Part shown: positions 34,555 to 41,614 of the stretch, in pieces | How positions within the stretch are numbered: position 1 is the stretch's first letter | How the letters are laid out: each line of letters starts with the position of its first letter | Source: Rhodococcus tukisamuensis NBRC 100609 | GTDB lineage: Bacteria > Actinomycetota > Actinomycetes > Mycobacteriales > Mycobacteriaceae | Reading direction: 5' to 3' | Length of the DNA: 64,000 bases | Assembly (NCBI RefSeq): GCF_001894985.1 | Contig: NZ_BCXG01000022.1 | Span: forward strand, 1 to 64,000 | Program-made: the position numbers and the translations under genes | Notes under the pieces: model-generated | Database searches by the model: none | The model's input: the letters and a program-made list of their open reading frames with translations, nothing else | What the model was told of the DNA's origin: nothing

Positions 34555-34570
34555 GGTACATTTTTGTACC
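34555..34570. promoter_or_regulatory. Palindrome GGTACA-N4-TGTACC in the cysD leader
   Basis: GGTACATTTTTGTACC, a perfect 6+6 palindrome with a 4-nt spacer, 35 bp before the cysD start. From the predicted TSS it falls about +24 to +39. The same box (different spacer bases) precedes the sulfotransferase operon. It may be the operator of the adjacent IclR-family protein, or a small RNA stem-loop. The repeat is seen; the binding protein is inferred. Confidence 0.75.
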
Positions 34571-34599
34571 GGCCCGGTTCGAAACTGAAGTCTGCGCCG

Positions 34600-34628
34600 A
34601 CAATAGAACGCGTTCTAGGCCGGGTCAA
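34600..34628 (-). promoter_or_regulatory. cysD promoter with KstR-type operator
   Basis: On the minus strand TTGACC (34628-34623) and TATTGT (34605-34600) are separated by 17 bp, a good housekeeping-type promoter. Between them lies the perfect 14-bp palindrome TAGAACGCGTTCTA (34604-34617), which fits the described KstR motif TnnAACnnGTTnnA. It overlaps the IclR gene's stop codon. Binding there would block the promoter. Confidence 0.75.
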
Positions 34629-35577
34629 TCCCCTCCCGCACACTCGCGCGCTCGCGCCGGTCGGGCCATCGCCCGCCGACCTCGGCGGTCACGGCATCCG
34701 CGGCCGCGGCCAGCGCCTTCCCCCTGCGCGCAATCTCGGAGCCGGTGATCGACCCACCCACGTCCAGCGTCAGCACCAGCGCCTGACGTCCGTCCGCGTC
34801 GTAGACGGGCGCGGCGATCAGGCTCACCGGATGCTCTGCGTCGGAGGACATCTCACGACCGAGGTACACGCGCTCACCCAGGTTCGACACCATCTCGCCG
34901 AGCAGCTCACGAATCTCCGACGGCAGGTCGTGACCCGCGACGCCCTGCATGAGGGAGAAGAGCCGGCGGCCCATCGACGTCAACCGCTCGACGAGATAGC
35001 CCGCGTCACGGCAGTCCTCGACCACCTCTCGCAGCAGGTCACGGTCGAGCACCACGGGCAGCGTGGGCTCGCGCCGCAGCCACGCCTCGAGTTCCTCGTC
35101 GGCGCCCCACAGCACGTACATCAGCCCGACCGGTGGCGCGAAGGGGTACGCCTGGCCCACCTTGACCGTCATCCGACCGACCTTCACGCCGTCCGGCACC
35201 GCCACCTCGACGATCATGACCCGGTCCCCGACCACCGCGGACGCCGTGCAGACGGACCCGAACTCGGCGGCGAGACGGTCGAGCTGCGCCCGCGCGATCG
35301 GCCCGACCGCGAACCCGCGCTGCGCCGCCCGACCCGCCGCGATCAGGGCGGGGCCGAGCCCGTAGGTCTTGGCGCCGGAATCCCGGGTCAGGTATCCCCC
35401 GCCGACCAGCGCCGAGACGATGCCCAGGCAGGTCGGCTTGCTGATCCCGAGGGCCCGCGCGAGCTCCGAGAGCCCGAACCGCTGATCCGGGCGGGCGACC
35501 AGGTAGTCAAGCACGGCCATCACCCGCTCGGTGGGCGGCGAGCGACGCCCGGCGACGGCATCCGGTTCGGCAGCCAT
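34615..35577 (-). CDS. IclR-family transcriptional regulator
   Basis: A 320-residue regulator. The N-terminal winged helix-turn-helix (about 15-75, VMAVLDYLVARPDQRFGLSELARALGISKPT) is followed by an IclR effector domain (about 90-300, with IARAQLDRLAAEFG, YPFAPPVGLMYVLW and SLIAAPVYDADG). ATG 35577 is preceded by AAGGAG. Its ribosome site and start lie inside the promoter region of the divergent DUF1214-SDR-sulfotransferase operon, and its 3' end overlaps the cysD promoter. It is placed to control both arms and itself. The effector is unknown, possibly a steroid or acyl-CoA metabolite. Confidence 0.92.
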   Translation of the reverse strand: MAAEPDAVAGRRSPPTERVMAVLDYLVARPDQRFGLSELARALGISKPTCLGIVSALVGGGYLTRDSGAKTYGLGPALIAAGRAAQRGFAVGPIARAQLDRLAAEFGSVCTASAVVGDRVMIVEVAVPDGVKVGRMTVKVGQAYPFAPPVGLMYVLWGADEELEAWLRREPTLPVVLDRDLLREVVEDCRDAGYLVERLTSMGRRLFSLMQGVAGHDLPSEIRELLGEMVSNLGERVYLGREMSSDAEHPVSLIAAPVYDADGRQALVLTLDVGGSITGSEIARRGKALAAAADAVTAEVGGRWPDRRERASVREGIDPA

Positions 35578-35606
35578 TGACCACTCCTTAGAACACGTTC
35601 TATTGT
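35577..35606 (+). promoter_or_regulatory. Sulfotransferase-operon promoter with KstR-type operator
   Basis: TTGACC (35577-35582), an 18-bp spacer and TATTGT (35601-35606) form a good promoter. The 14-bp palindrome TAGAACACGTTCTA (35589-35602) sits in the spacer and touches the -10, as in the cysD promoter. It matches the KstR consensus TnnAACnnGTTnnA. The palindrome also covers the ribosome site of the divergent IclR gene. Confidence 0.78.
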
Positions 35607-35633
35607 CGGACCATCGCAGGTCCCTACCACGTA

Positions 35634-35649
35634 GGTACATATTTGTACC
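35634..35649. promoter_or_regulatory. Palindrome GGTACA-N4-TGTACC in the DUF1214-gene leader
   Basis: GGTACATATTTGTACC, the second copy of the box found before cysD. It is 22 bp before the GTG start and about +22 to +37 from the predicted TSS, and 57-72 bp upstream of the IclR start codon on the other strand, which would suit autoregulation. Confidence 0.75.
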
Positions 35650-35671
35650 ACTTTGACCATGAGGAGCGGGA

Positions 35672-36856
35672 GTGCTGACAGAACCACTGGCCGAGGCCAT
35701 TGCCGAGGCCGAGAAGCTCGTCGAGGCGGCGCCGCACATTCGGTCCGAACAGGACCTGCTCGAGGGCTACCAGTACCTCGCGGGCGGCATCCTGGCCACG
35801 GTGCACGCCGCCTGGGCCACCGAGAAGACGCATCCGGGTTTCATCCAGGGCACCGGTCCGTACACGAAGATGGGCCTGGACAACCCCGACACCCTGTACT
35901 TCGGCACCCGCGTCGACGACGACGCCGAGTACGTCGTCACCGGAACCCGGGGCACCACCTGCGACCTCAGCTTCCAGGTGCTCAGCGGCAACTACACCGA
36001 TTCCAACGTGCCCGGCAGCGCATCGGCGTTCGACGACCGGGACATCGACATCGATGCCGACGGCAACTTCGAGGTCCGATTCGGGCCCGCGGGTGGGGCG
36101 TGGGCCGAGAACGCGGCCGGGCGCCGCAACTACTTCACGCTCGCGCCGGGCGCATCACAACTGGTGGTGCGGGAGGTCTACAGCGACTGGTCCCAGCGCC
36201 GAGGCACCATCCGCGTCGAGCGCGTGGACCGCAGGGGCGTCCCGTTCGATCCGCTGACGCCCGAGGAGACGGCGAAGCGCTTCGCCCGCGCCGGCAAGGC
36301 CCTGGTCAGCAGGGTCAAGACGTGGCTGCAGTTCCCGGAGTGGTTCTACCTCAAGCTGCCGGTGAACACGATGACCGAGCCGCGGCTGACACCGGGCGGC
36401 CTGGCCACCCAGTTCTCCTCGGTCGGGCACTACGAGCTCGCCGACGACCAGGCGATGATCATCACCGTGCCGAAGTCCGACGCGCCGTACCAGGGTTTCC
36501 AGCTCGGGAGCATGTGGTACATCTCGCTGGACTACACCGGACACCAGACCTCGCTGAACAACACCCAGGCCCAGGCGGACCCGGACGGCATGATCCGCAT
36601 GGTGATCTCGGAGCGGAATCCGGGCGTCACCAACTGGATCGAGACCGTCGGCCACCCGCGCGGCATCCTGCAGTTCCGCTGGCAGCGCACCTCGCGGGAG
36701 TTCACGCCGGCCGACGGACCGACCGTCGAGGTGGTCGGCATCGACGAGGTCGCCGCGAAACTGCCCTTCCACGAACAGAACAAGATCACGCCGGAGGACT
36801 GGACCGCCCGCATCGCGGAGCGCCAGGCCGCCGTCGCCAACCGCATGCTCGGATAG
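35672..36856 (+). CDS. DUF1214-type protein of a sulfotransferase operon
   Basis: A 394-residue protein whose C-terminal third (about 275-345: SMWYISLDYTGHQTSLNNTQ, then NPGVTNWIETVGHPRG) resembles DUF1214. The N-terminal half (YLAGGILATVHAAW, GNYTDSNVPGSASAF) matches actinobacterial proteins of the Rv3531c kind. No signal peptide or membrane span. GTG 35672 has GAGGAG 7 bp upstream. It leads an SDR and a sulfotransferase, the same trio as Rv3531c-Rv3530c-Rv3529c in the M. tuberculosis cholesterol region as I recall it. Biochemical function unknown. Confidence 0.8.
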   Translation: MLTEPLAEAIAEAEKLVEAAPHIRSEQDLLEGYQYLAGGILATVHAAWATEKTHPGFIQGTGPYTKMGLDNPDTLYFGTRVDDDAEYVVTGTRGTTCDLSFQVLSGNYTDSNVPGSASAFDDRDIDIDADGNFEVRFGPAGGAWAENAAGRRNYFTLAPGASQLVVREVYSDWSQRRGTIRVERVDRRGVPFDPLTPEETAKRFARAGKALVSRVKTWLQFPEWFYLKLPVNTMTEPRLTPGGLATQFSSVGHYELADDQAMIITVPKSDAPYQGFQLGSMWYISLDYTGHQTSLNNTQAQADPDGMIRMVISERNPGVTNWIETVGHPRGILQFRWQRTSREFTPADGPTVEVVGIDEVAAKLPFHEQNKITPEDWTARIAERQAAVANRMLG

Positions 36857-36864
36857 GACTCACC

Positions 36865-37647
36865 GTGACAAACCTGTTGCAGGACAAGATCGTCGTCATC
36901 TCCGGGGTCGGACCCGCACTGGGCCGCACACTGGCGTTGCGCTGCGCCGCCGCCGGCGCGGACGTGGTGCTGGCCGCCCGGACGCAGGCCCGGCTCGACG
37001 AGGTGGCAAAGGAGGTCACCGACCTCGGCCGGCGTGCGGTCACCGTCGCCACCGACATCACCGACCAGGACTCGGCGGAGCACCTGGTCGCCGCCAGCGT
37101 CGAGGCGTACGGCCGGGTGGACACCCTGGTCAACAACGCCTTCTCCGTACCGTCGATGAAGCCGTTGGCGCGCACCGACTTCCAGTCCATCCGCGACGCC
37201 GTCGAGCTGACGGTGCTCGGCGCGCTGCGGCTGACGCAGCTGTTCACCCCGGCACTCGAGGAGTCCAAGGGGTCGGTGGTGAACATCAACTCGATGGTGC
37301 TGCGGCACTCGCAGGAGCGCTACGGCAGCTACAAGATGGCCAAGGCGGCCCTGCTGGCGATGTCGCAGTCGCTCGCGACCGAACTGGGCCCCAAGGGAAT
37401 CCGGGTCAACTCGGTGGCGCCGGGCTACATCTGGGGCGACACCCTCAAGGGGTATTTCGCACACCAGGCCGAGAAGTACGGCATGACGGTCGAGCAGATC
37501 TACCAGGCCACCGCCGCAAACACCGACCTCAAGCGGCTGCCCGAGACCGAGGAGGTCGCGGACGCGGTGCTCTTCCTCGCCTCCCCGATGGCCAGCGCAG
37601 TCACCGGGCAGTGCCTCGACGTCAACTGCGGCGAGTTCCACCACTAG
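36865..37647 (+). CDS. Short-chain dehydrogenase/reductase
   Basis: A 260-residue classical SDR. The nucleotide loop is SGVGPALG at 13-20, slightly unusual for GxxxGxG. VNNAF replaces NNAG at about 89-93. Catalytic Ser143 and Tyr156-x3-Lys160 are present. The C-terminus ends TGQCLDVNCGEFHH. GTG 36865 is 8 bp after the DUF1214 gene and 13 bp before the sulfotransferase. It probably oxidises or reduces a hydroxyl/keto group on the same substrate that is sulfated; the substrate is not evident. Confidence 0.88.
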   Translation: MTNLLQDKIVVISGVGPALGRTLALRCAAAGADVVLAARTQARLDEVAKEVTDLGRRAVTVATDITDQDSAEHLVAASVEAYGRVDTLVNNAFSVPSMKPLARTDFQSIRDAVELTVLGALRLTQLFTPALEESKGSVVNINSMVLRHSQERYGSYKMAKAALLAMSQSLATELGPKGIRVNSVAPGYIWGDTLKGYFAHQAEKYGMTVEQIYQATAANTDLKRLPETEEVADAVLFLASPMASAVTGQCLDVNCGEFHH

Positions 37648-37660
37648 AAGGTCGAGACAG

Positions 37661-38812
37661 ATGACTGAACGCACCAGTGCCGAGCGGACGACCGTCGGCA
37701 CCGTCGAGGACCTGCACGCCTCGGCCACCAAGATGACCGGGCTGACCGACTTCGGCGTCGACGACTACACCGAGGCCCTCGGCGTCCTGCTCGACTCCTA
37801 CGCCCGGGACGAGGACCTGACCCCGTTCGGCAGCAAGATCTCCCGGGTGTTCCTGCGCGGCGCGCTGGTGGCCCGGCTGCTGTCCGAGGCCGCGTGGAAG
37901 CAGCATCCCGAACACGCCGGCGTCGCGATCGAGCGGCCGATCTTCGTCACCGGCCTGCCCCGCACGGGCACCACCGCCCTGCACCGGCTGCTCACCGTCG
38001 ACCCGGCCCACCAGGGCCTGGAGATGTGGCTGACCGAGATGCCGCAGCCTCGGCCGCCGCGCGAGAGCTGGGGGTCGAACCCGGTCTTCCAGGGCATCGA
38101 GGCCCAGTTCAGCAAGCACCACGTCGAGCACCCCGAGTTCATGGGAGTGCACTACATGTCGGCCGCCGAGGTCGAGGAATGCTGGCAGCTGCTGCGGCAG
38201 ACCTTCAAGTCGGTCTCCTACGAGTGCCTGGCCAACCTGCCCACGTACTCGAAGTGGCTCGAGGGGCAGGACTGGACGAACGCCTACGAGCGGCACAAGA
38301 AGAACCTGCAGCTGATCGGGCTGCCCGATCGCGACCGCCGGTGGGTGCTCAAGAACCCGAGCCACCTGTTCGCGCTCGACGAGCTGCTCGCGGTGTATCC
38401 CGACGCGCTGATCGTGCAGACCCACCGCGCGCCGAGCACCATCATCCCGTCGGTGTGCAGCCTCGCCGAGCAGGCCACCGACGGCTGGTCCAACAAGTTC
38501 AAGGGCGAGGTGATCGGCCGCAGTCAGCTCGAGCTGTGGGCGCGCGGTCTCGAGCAGTTCACCGAGGCGCGGGCCCGGCACAACCCGGCGCAGTTCATCG
38601 ACGTCGACTACCACGACTTCGTCGCGGACCCGCTCGGCACGGTGGAGGGCATCTACACCACGTTCGGCCTGCCGCTGACCTCCGCCGCGCAGGGCGCGAT
38701 GGAGGCCATGCACGAGGAGAGCCACAGCGGGCCGCGCCGCCCCTCGCACAAGTACACCCTCGAGGAGTTCGGGCTCACCGCCGCCGAGGTCGAGGAACGT
38801 TTCGGCGCCTGA
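37661..38812 (+). CDS. PAPS-dependent sulfotransferase (Sulfotransfer_3 type)
   Basis: A 383-residue cytosolic-type sulfotransferase. The 5'-phosphosulfate loop PIFVTGLPRTGTTALH is at 93-108. The 3'-phosphate-binding region follows (VQTHRAPSTIIPSVCSL, with conserved Arg and Ser, near 265-281). It should transfer sulfate from PAPS to a hydroxyl acceptor. Actinobacterial members of this clade accompany steroid or lipid genes, and the closest context is Rv3529c. The divergent arm encodes PAPS synthesis and PAP removal. The operon ends at a hairpin 8 bp downstream. Confidence 0.9.
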   Translation: MTERTSAERTTVGTVEDLHASATKMTGLTDFGVDDYTEALGVLLDSYARDEDLTPFGSKISRVFLRGALVARLLSEAAWKQHPEHAGVAIERPIFVTGLPRTGTTALHRLLTVDPAHQGLEMWLTEMPQPRPPRESWGSNPVFQGIEAQFSKHHVEHPEFMGVHYMSAAEVEECWQLLRQTFKSVSYECLANLPTYSKWLEGQDWTNAYERHKKNLQLIGLPDRDRRWVLKNPSHLFALDELLAVYPDALIVQTHRAPSTIIPSVCSLAEQATDGWSNKFKGEVIGRSQLELWARGLEQFTEARARHNPAQFIDVDYHDFVADPLGTVEGIYTTFGLPLTSAAQGAMEAMHEESHSGPRRPSHKYTLEEFGLTAAEVEERFGA

Positions 38813-38819
38813 CACCGCT

Positions 38820-38859
38820 CGGGGAGCAGATCCGGCCGGCCCGGCGGGTCTGCTCCCCG
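38820..38859 (+). terminator. Hairpin after the sulfotransferase gene
   Basis: Inverted repeat CGGGGAGCAGA / TCTGCTCCCCG (11 bp) with a GC-rich loop that can pair further. It is 8 bp past the sulfotransferase stop. There is no T tract, so it may be a weak or Rho-assisted terminator. Confidence 0.65.
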
Positions 38860-38932
38860 GTCCGTCCGGACGAAAAACAGGTATGCACCCGGGTAGGTCG
38901 GCCGTCGCCGGCAGGGGCGAGCGCTGACACAG

Positions 38933-38948
38933 TGTGATTCACATCACC
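38933..38948. promoter_or_regulatory. CRP/GlxR-type operator
   Basis: TGTGATTCACATCACC matches TGTGA-N6-TCACA at 9 of 10 defined bases. It lies 24 bp before the DUF35 gene start, where it would overlap a promoter and affect the 38972-39714 pair. Confidence 0.6.
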
Positions 38949-38971
38949 AGCCACGACCCGCCGAGGTTCCC

Positions 38972-39385
38972 ATGCACCAAGACCAGCAGGTTTCCCCGCC
39001 CAGCACGCCGGCCGCCCCCGCGTCGGACGGACTGTTCATCAAGCGCTGCGCGAGCTGCGCCACGCTGCTCGCGCCGCTGACCGAGACGTGCACCTCCTGC
39101 CGGGGCACCGAGCTCGGCGCGGTGCTCAGCTCCGGCGCCGGAGCGATCGTGTCGTGGCAGCCGGCGGCTCCCGCACCCCACTCGGGCCAGACCCCCGGCG
39201 CGGTCGCCATCGTCAAGCTCGACGACGGCCCGAGGATCTACACCTGGATCGAAGGCGAGGTCCCGACCCCGCCCGACCTTCCCGTGCGGGTCCGGTTCCG
39301 GCCGACGCGCGACGGCGAGCGGTCCCCCCTGTTCGTCGTCATTTCGACCGCTCCGACCGCTGCCACGACGGCGGGTGCCGCATGA
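38972..39385 (+). CDS. Zinc-ribbon / OB-fold (DUF35) protein
   Basis: A 137-residue protein with a rubredoxin-like zinc ribbon (Cys26, Cys29, Cys40, Cys43) and an OB-fold (about 50-125), the DUF35/ChsH2-type arrangement. Such proteins partner thiolases or SCP2-like aldolases in steroid side-chain and acyl-CoA metabolism. Here no thiolase gene is adjacent, so the partner is unknown. ATG 38972 follows a CRP-like site. It overlaps the next gene by 4 bp (ATGA). Confidence 0.82.
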   Translation: MHQDQQVSPPSTPAAPASDGLFIKRCASCATLLAPLTETCTSCRGTELGAVLSSGAGAIVSWQPAAPAPHSGQTPGAVAIVKLDDGPRIYTWIEGEVPTPPDLPVRVRFRPTRDGERSPLFVVISTAPTAATTAGAA

Positions 39386-39714
39386 TCGCCGGCGGCAGGA
39401 CCGATGCCGAGCGGATCCAGGCGTGGCGCCGGCTGTGCGACTACCTCGCCCGCAACGGCGCCGTCAGCCCGCACGCCCGGTGGGTGGTCAACTTCGCGAT
39501 CACGTGGGCACCGTTCGGCGGCGCGAGTCCGGCCGAGCTGCTCGAGACGTTCGGCGTCTCACCCGGGCGGTACATCCAGATGCTCCGCGAGGCCCTCGAT
39601 CCGCACGGCGCCGCCGACTACGTCGGGACCGTCAAGCGTCAGCTGTCGGAATCGCTGCTGCAGGCCTGGGCGGGCGCCGACCCCGCGAGGTCCCGGGCGC
39701 GACGCGCCGCGTAA
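39382..39714 (+). CDS. Small helical protein, possibly DUF3263-like
   Basis: A 110-residue protein with no clear family. Its middle (WVVNFAITWAPFGGASPAELLETFGVSPGRYIQML, about 33-67) resembles the short DNA-binding-type DUF3263 pattern (trp-rich start, then a helix with SxxRYxQxL). The resemblance is weak. It is translationally coupled to the zinc-ribbon gene. Confidence 0.6.
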   Translation: MIAGGRTDAERIQAWRRLCDYLARNGAVSPHARWVVNFAITWAPFGGASPAELLETFGVSPGRYIQMLREALDPHGAADYVGTVKRQLSESLLQAWAGADPARSRARRAA

Positions 39715-39773
39715 CGGCCGGCCCAAGGATGTTCGTCTCGCCCACCCGAGAGGGCGCGGGTACTACCTGCCGG

Positions 39774-40607
39774 TCAGACGAGATGCCGAGCGAGCAGCTC
39801 GTCGACCTGGTCCGGCGCCTCGTCCGGGATCCAGTGGCTGACCCCGCGCAGTGTCTCGAAGGCGTATGGCGCGTCGACGTACCGGGCGGACAGCTCGGCG
39901 CCGACCCGGCCGAGAGCGGTGTCCCCGTCGCTCCACACGTGCAGGGTGGGCACCCGCACCTTGCCCGCCGTCGCCCGCCACGTGGTCAGCGCCATCGCGC
40001 GGTACCAGTTCAATCCGCCTCGGGCCCGGGACTTCTCGCGCATCGGCGGGAGGTCCCGATCCACGACCTCGGCGCTCATGCCGGTGCCGAGAAGGGCGCG
40101 GCGTATCACCTGGCCGGAGGCGAACAGCCGTTCCGGCAGCCAGGGCAGCTGGTACAGGAGCATGTACCAGGACTTGACGATCTGACTGCTGGTGAGCAGC
40201 GCCCGCACGAACGCCGCCGGGTGCGGCACCGACAGCGCGGTGAGCGTGCGCACGTGGTCCGGGCGCTGCGCGGCGACACCCCAGGCCACCGCGGCGCCCC
40301 AGTCGTGGCCGACCAGGTGCACCGGGCCCAGGCCCGCCTGCTCGATCAGCGCGACCACGTCCTGGTTCAGCTCGGCGGACCGGTAGGCCCGGCGCAAGTG
40401 GGGGCGCGCACCGACCGAACAGCCACGCAGGTCCGGCGCGAGGGTGCGGAACCCGCGCCGGTGCAGCAGCGGCGCGAGCCGGTCCCAGGATCGGGAGTCC
40501 TGCGGGAAGCCGTGCAGCAGCACGACGGGCGCACCGTCGAGCGGGCCGGCGTCCCGGACGTCGAAGATCAGGCCGGCGCGGGTGAACGTGGCGATCCGCT
40601 CGCTCAT
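39774..40607 (-). CDS. Alpha/beta hydrolase, epoxide hydrolase-like
   Basis: A 277-residue alpha/beta hydrolase. The oxyanion motif is HGFP at 32-35. The nucleophile elbow GHDWG (100-104) puts Asp102 as nucleophile, as in epoxide hydrolases and dehalogenases rather than Ser esterases. The catalytic His is in GVSHWIPDEAP near the C-terminus. A cap domain occupies about 130-200. It is monocistronic and convergent with the DUF35 pair. Substrate unknown. Confidence 0.85.
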   Translation of the reverse strand: MSERIATFTRAGLIFDVRDAGPLDGAPVVLLHGFPQDSRSWDRLAPLLHRRGFRTLAPDLRGCSVGARPHLRRAYRSAELNQDVVALIEQAGLGPVHLVGHDWGAAVAWGVAAQRPDHVRTLTALSVPHPAAFVRALLTSSQIVKSWYMLLYQLPWLPERLFASGQVIRRALLGTGMSAEVVDRDLPPMREKSRARGGLNWYRAMALTTWRATAGKVRVPTLHVWSDGDTALGRVGAELSARYVDAPYAFETLRGVSHWIPDEAPDQVDELLARHLV

Positions 40608-40709
40608 GCGTAGGACCTTACGCGGGCCTGCACGCCGACACCACGGGCCTCGGCGCCTGCGGGCAGGAGCTGTCCGGTCTTCACCGCGACCGATCGAAAG
40701 TTGTCAGAT

Positions 40710-40761
40710 TTGGGTTAGCCTACCCTTTAAACCATCGACTTCTTAGTGTAGCCTCGCCTGG
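40710..40761 (+). promoter_or_regulatory. Two IdeR/DtxR iron boxes upstream of bfd-bfr
   Basis: TTGGGTTAGCCTACCCTTT (40710-40728) matches the 19-bp iron box TTAGGTTAGSCTAACCTAA at about 15 positions. TTAGTGTAGCCTCGCCTGG (40743-40761) matches at about 13. They are spaced one and a half box lengths apart, 30-80 bp before bfd. Actinobacterial bacterioferritin genes are typically IdeR targets, often activated by iron-loaded IdeR. Confidence 0.78.
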
Positions 40762-40789
40762 GAAGACGTCGTATCGAGGAGTTCGAAAC

Positions 40790-40987
40790 ATGTACGTGTG
40801 CATCTGCGCGGCCGCCACCGAGGACCAGGTCCAGCTGTGCATCACCGCGGGCGCACACACCGCCAAGCAGGTCGCGATGGGATGCGGGGCAGGCAAGGGC
40901 CGCGGCTGCGGACTGTGCCGCGACCGCATCAAGTCGATGATCGAGAAGCACTACTCCGAATGCGAGGTCGAACAGATCAGCGCGTAG
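40790..40987 (+). CDS. bfd: Bacterioferritin-associated ferredoxin
   Basis: A 65-residue [2Fe-2S] protein of the BFD type, which reduces bacterioferritin to release iron. Cysteines: VCIC near residues 3-6, and CG...CGLC in the C-terminal half (GMGCGAGKGRGCGLC region). ATG 40790 has GAGGAG 8-9 bp upstream. It is 86 bp before bfr, and IdeR boxes precede it. Confidence 0.85.
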   Translation: MYVCICAAATEDQVQLCITAGAHTAKQVAMGCGAGKGRGCGLCRDRIKSMIEKHYSECEVEQISA

Positions 40988-41073
40988 AAACACCGGCCAC
41001 TCGGCGCATAAAAACTCCGATTGGGAGATAGGCTGCGATCAAGGTTCAGCCCGCCCCCATCGGAGGTGTCACC

Positions 41074-41559
41074 GTGCGCGGAGACGACGAGGTTATCGCC
41101 CTTCTCAACGAGCAGTTGACCAGCGAACTCACGGCCATCAACCAGTACTTCCTGCACTCGAAGATGCAGGCGAACTGGGGCCTGACCAAGATCGCCGCGA
41201 AGACCCGCGAGGAGTCCTTCGAGGAGATGCGGCACGCGGAGCTGCTCACCGACCGGATCCTGATGCTCGAGGCGCTGCCGAACTACCAGCGACTGCTGCC
41301 CCTGCGGGTCGGACAGACCATCCGCGAGCAGTTCACCTCCGACCTGGCCGTCGAGGTCGAGGTCGTCGAACGGCTGCGACCCGGGATCACCATGTGCCGG
41401 GCGAAGGGCGACCACACCAGCGCCGGCCTGCTCGAGCAGATCCTCGCCGAGGAGGAGGAGCACGTCGACTACCTCGAGACTCAGCTCGAGCTGATCGACA
41501 AGCTCGGCGAACAGCTGTTTCTCGCGCAACTGGTCGACCAGCCGCCCAGCGCGGGCTGA
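41074..41559 (+). CDS. bfr: Bacterioferritin
   Basis: A 161-residue heme-containing ferritin that stores iron in a 24-subunit shell. Ferroxidase ligands are present at Glu18, Glu51 and His54 (EEMRHAE), and later in the AEEEEHVDYLE helix. Met52 is the heme ligand, which separates Bfr from plain ferritin. GTG 41074 begins MRGDDEVIALLNEQL, with GGAGGTGTCACC just upstream. Likely co-transcribed with bfd under IdeR. Confidence 0.95.
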   Translation: MRGDDEVIALLNEQLTSELTAINQYFLHSKMQANWGLTKIAAKTREESFEEMRHAELLTDRILMLEALPNYQRLLPLRVGQTIREQFTSDLAVEVEVVERLRPGITMCRAKGDHTSAGLLEQILAEEEEHVDYLETQLELIDKLGEQLFLAQLVDQPPSAG

Positions 41560-41614
41560 CGCCCCCTCCCGTCGGCGGACACCGCCCCGTCGGCGCCCAC
41601 TCGACCCGCGCGGT

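Noticed and set aside
34604-34617. The TAGAAC palindrome as an IclR-protein site only
   Set aside because: It fits the KstR motif closely and sits in the promoter spacer in both copies; the second GGTACA box is the better IclR candidate. Not excluded by sequence alone.
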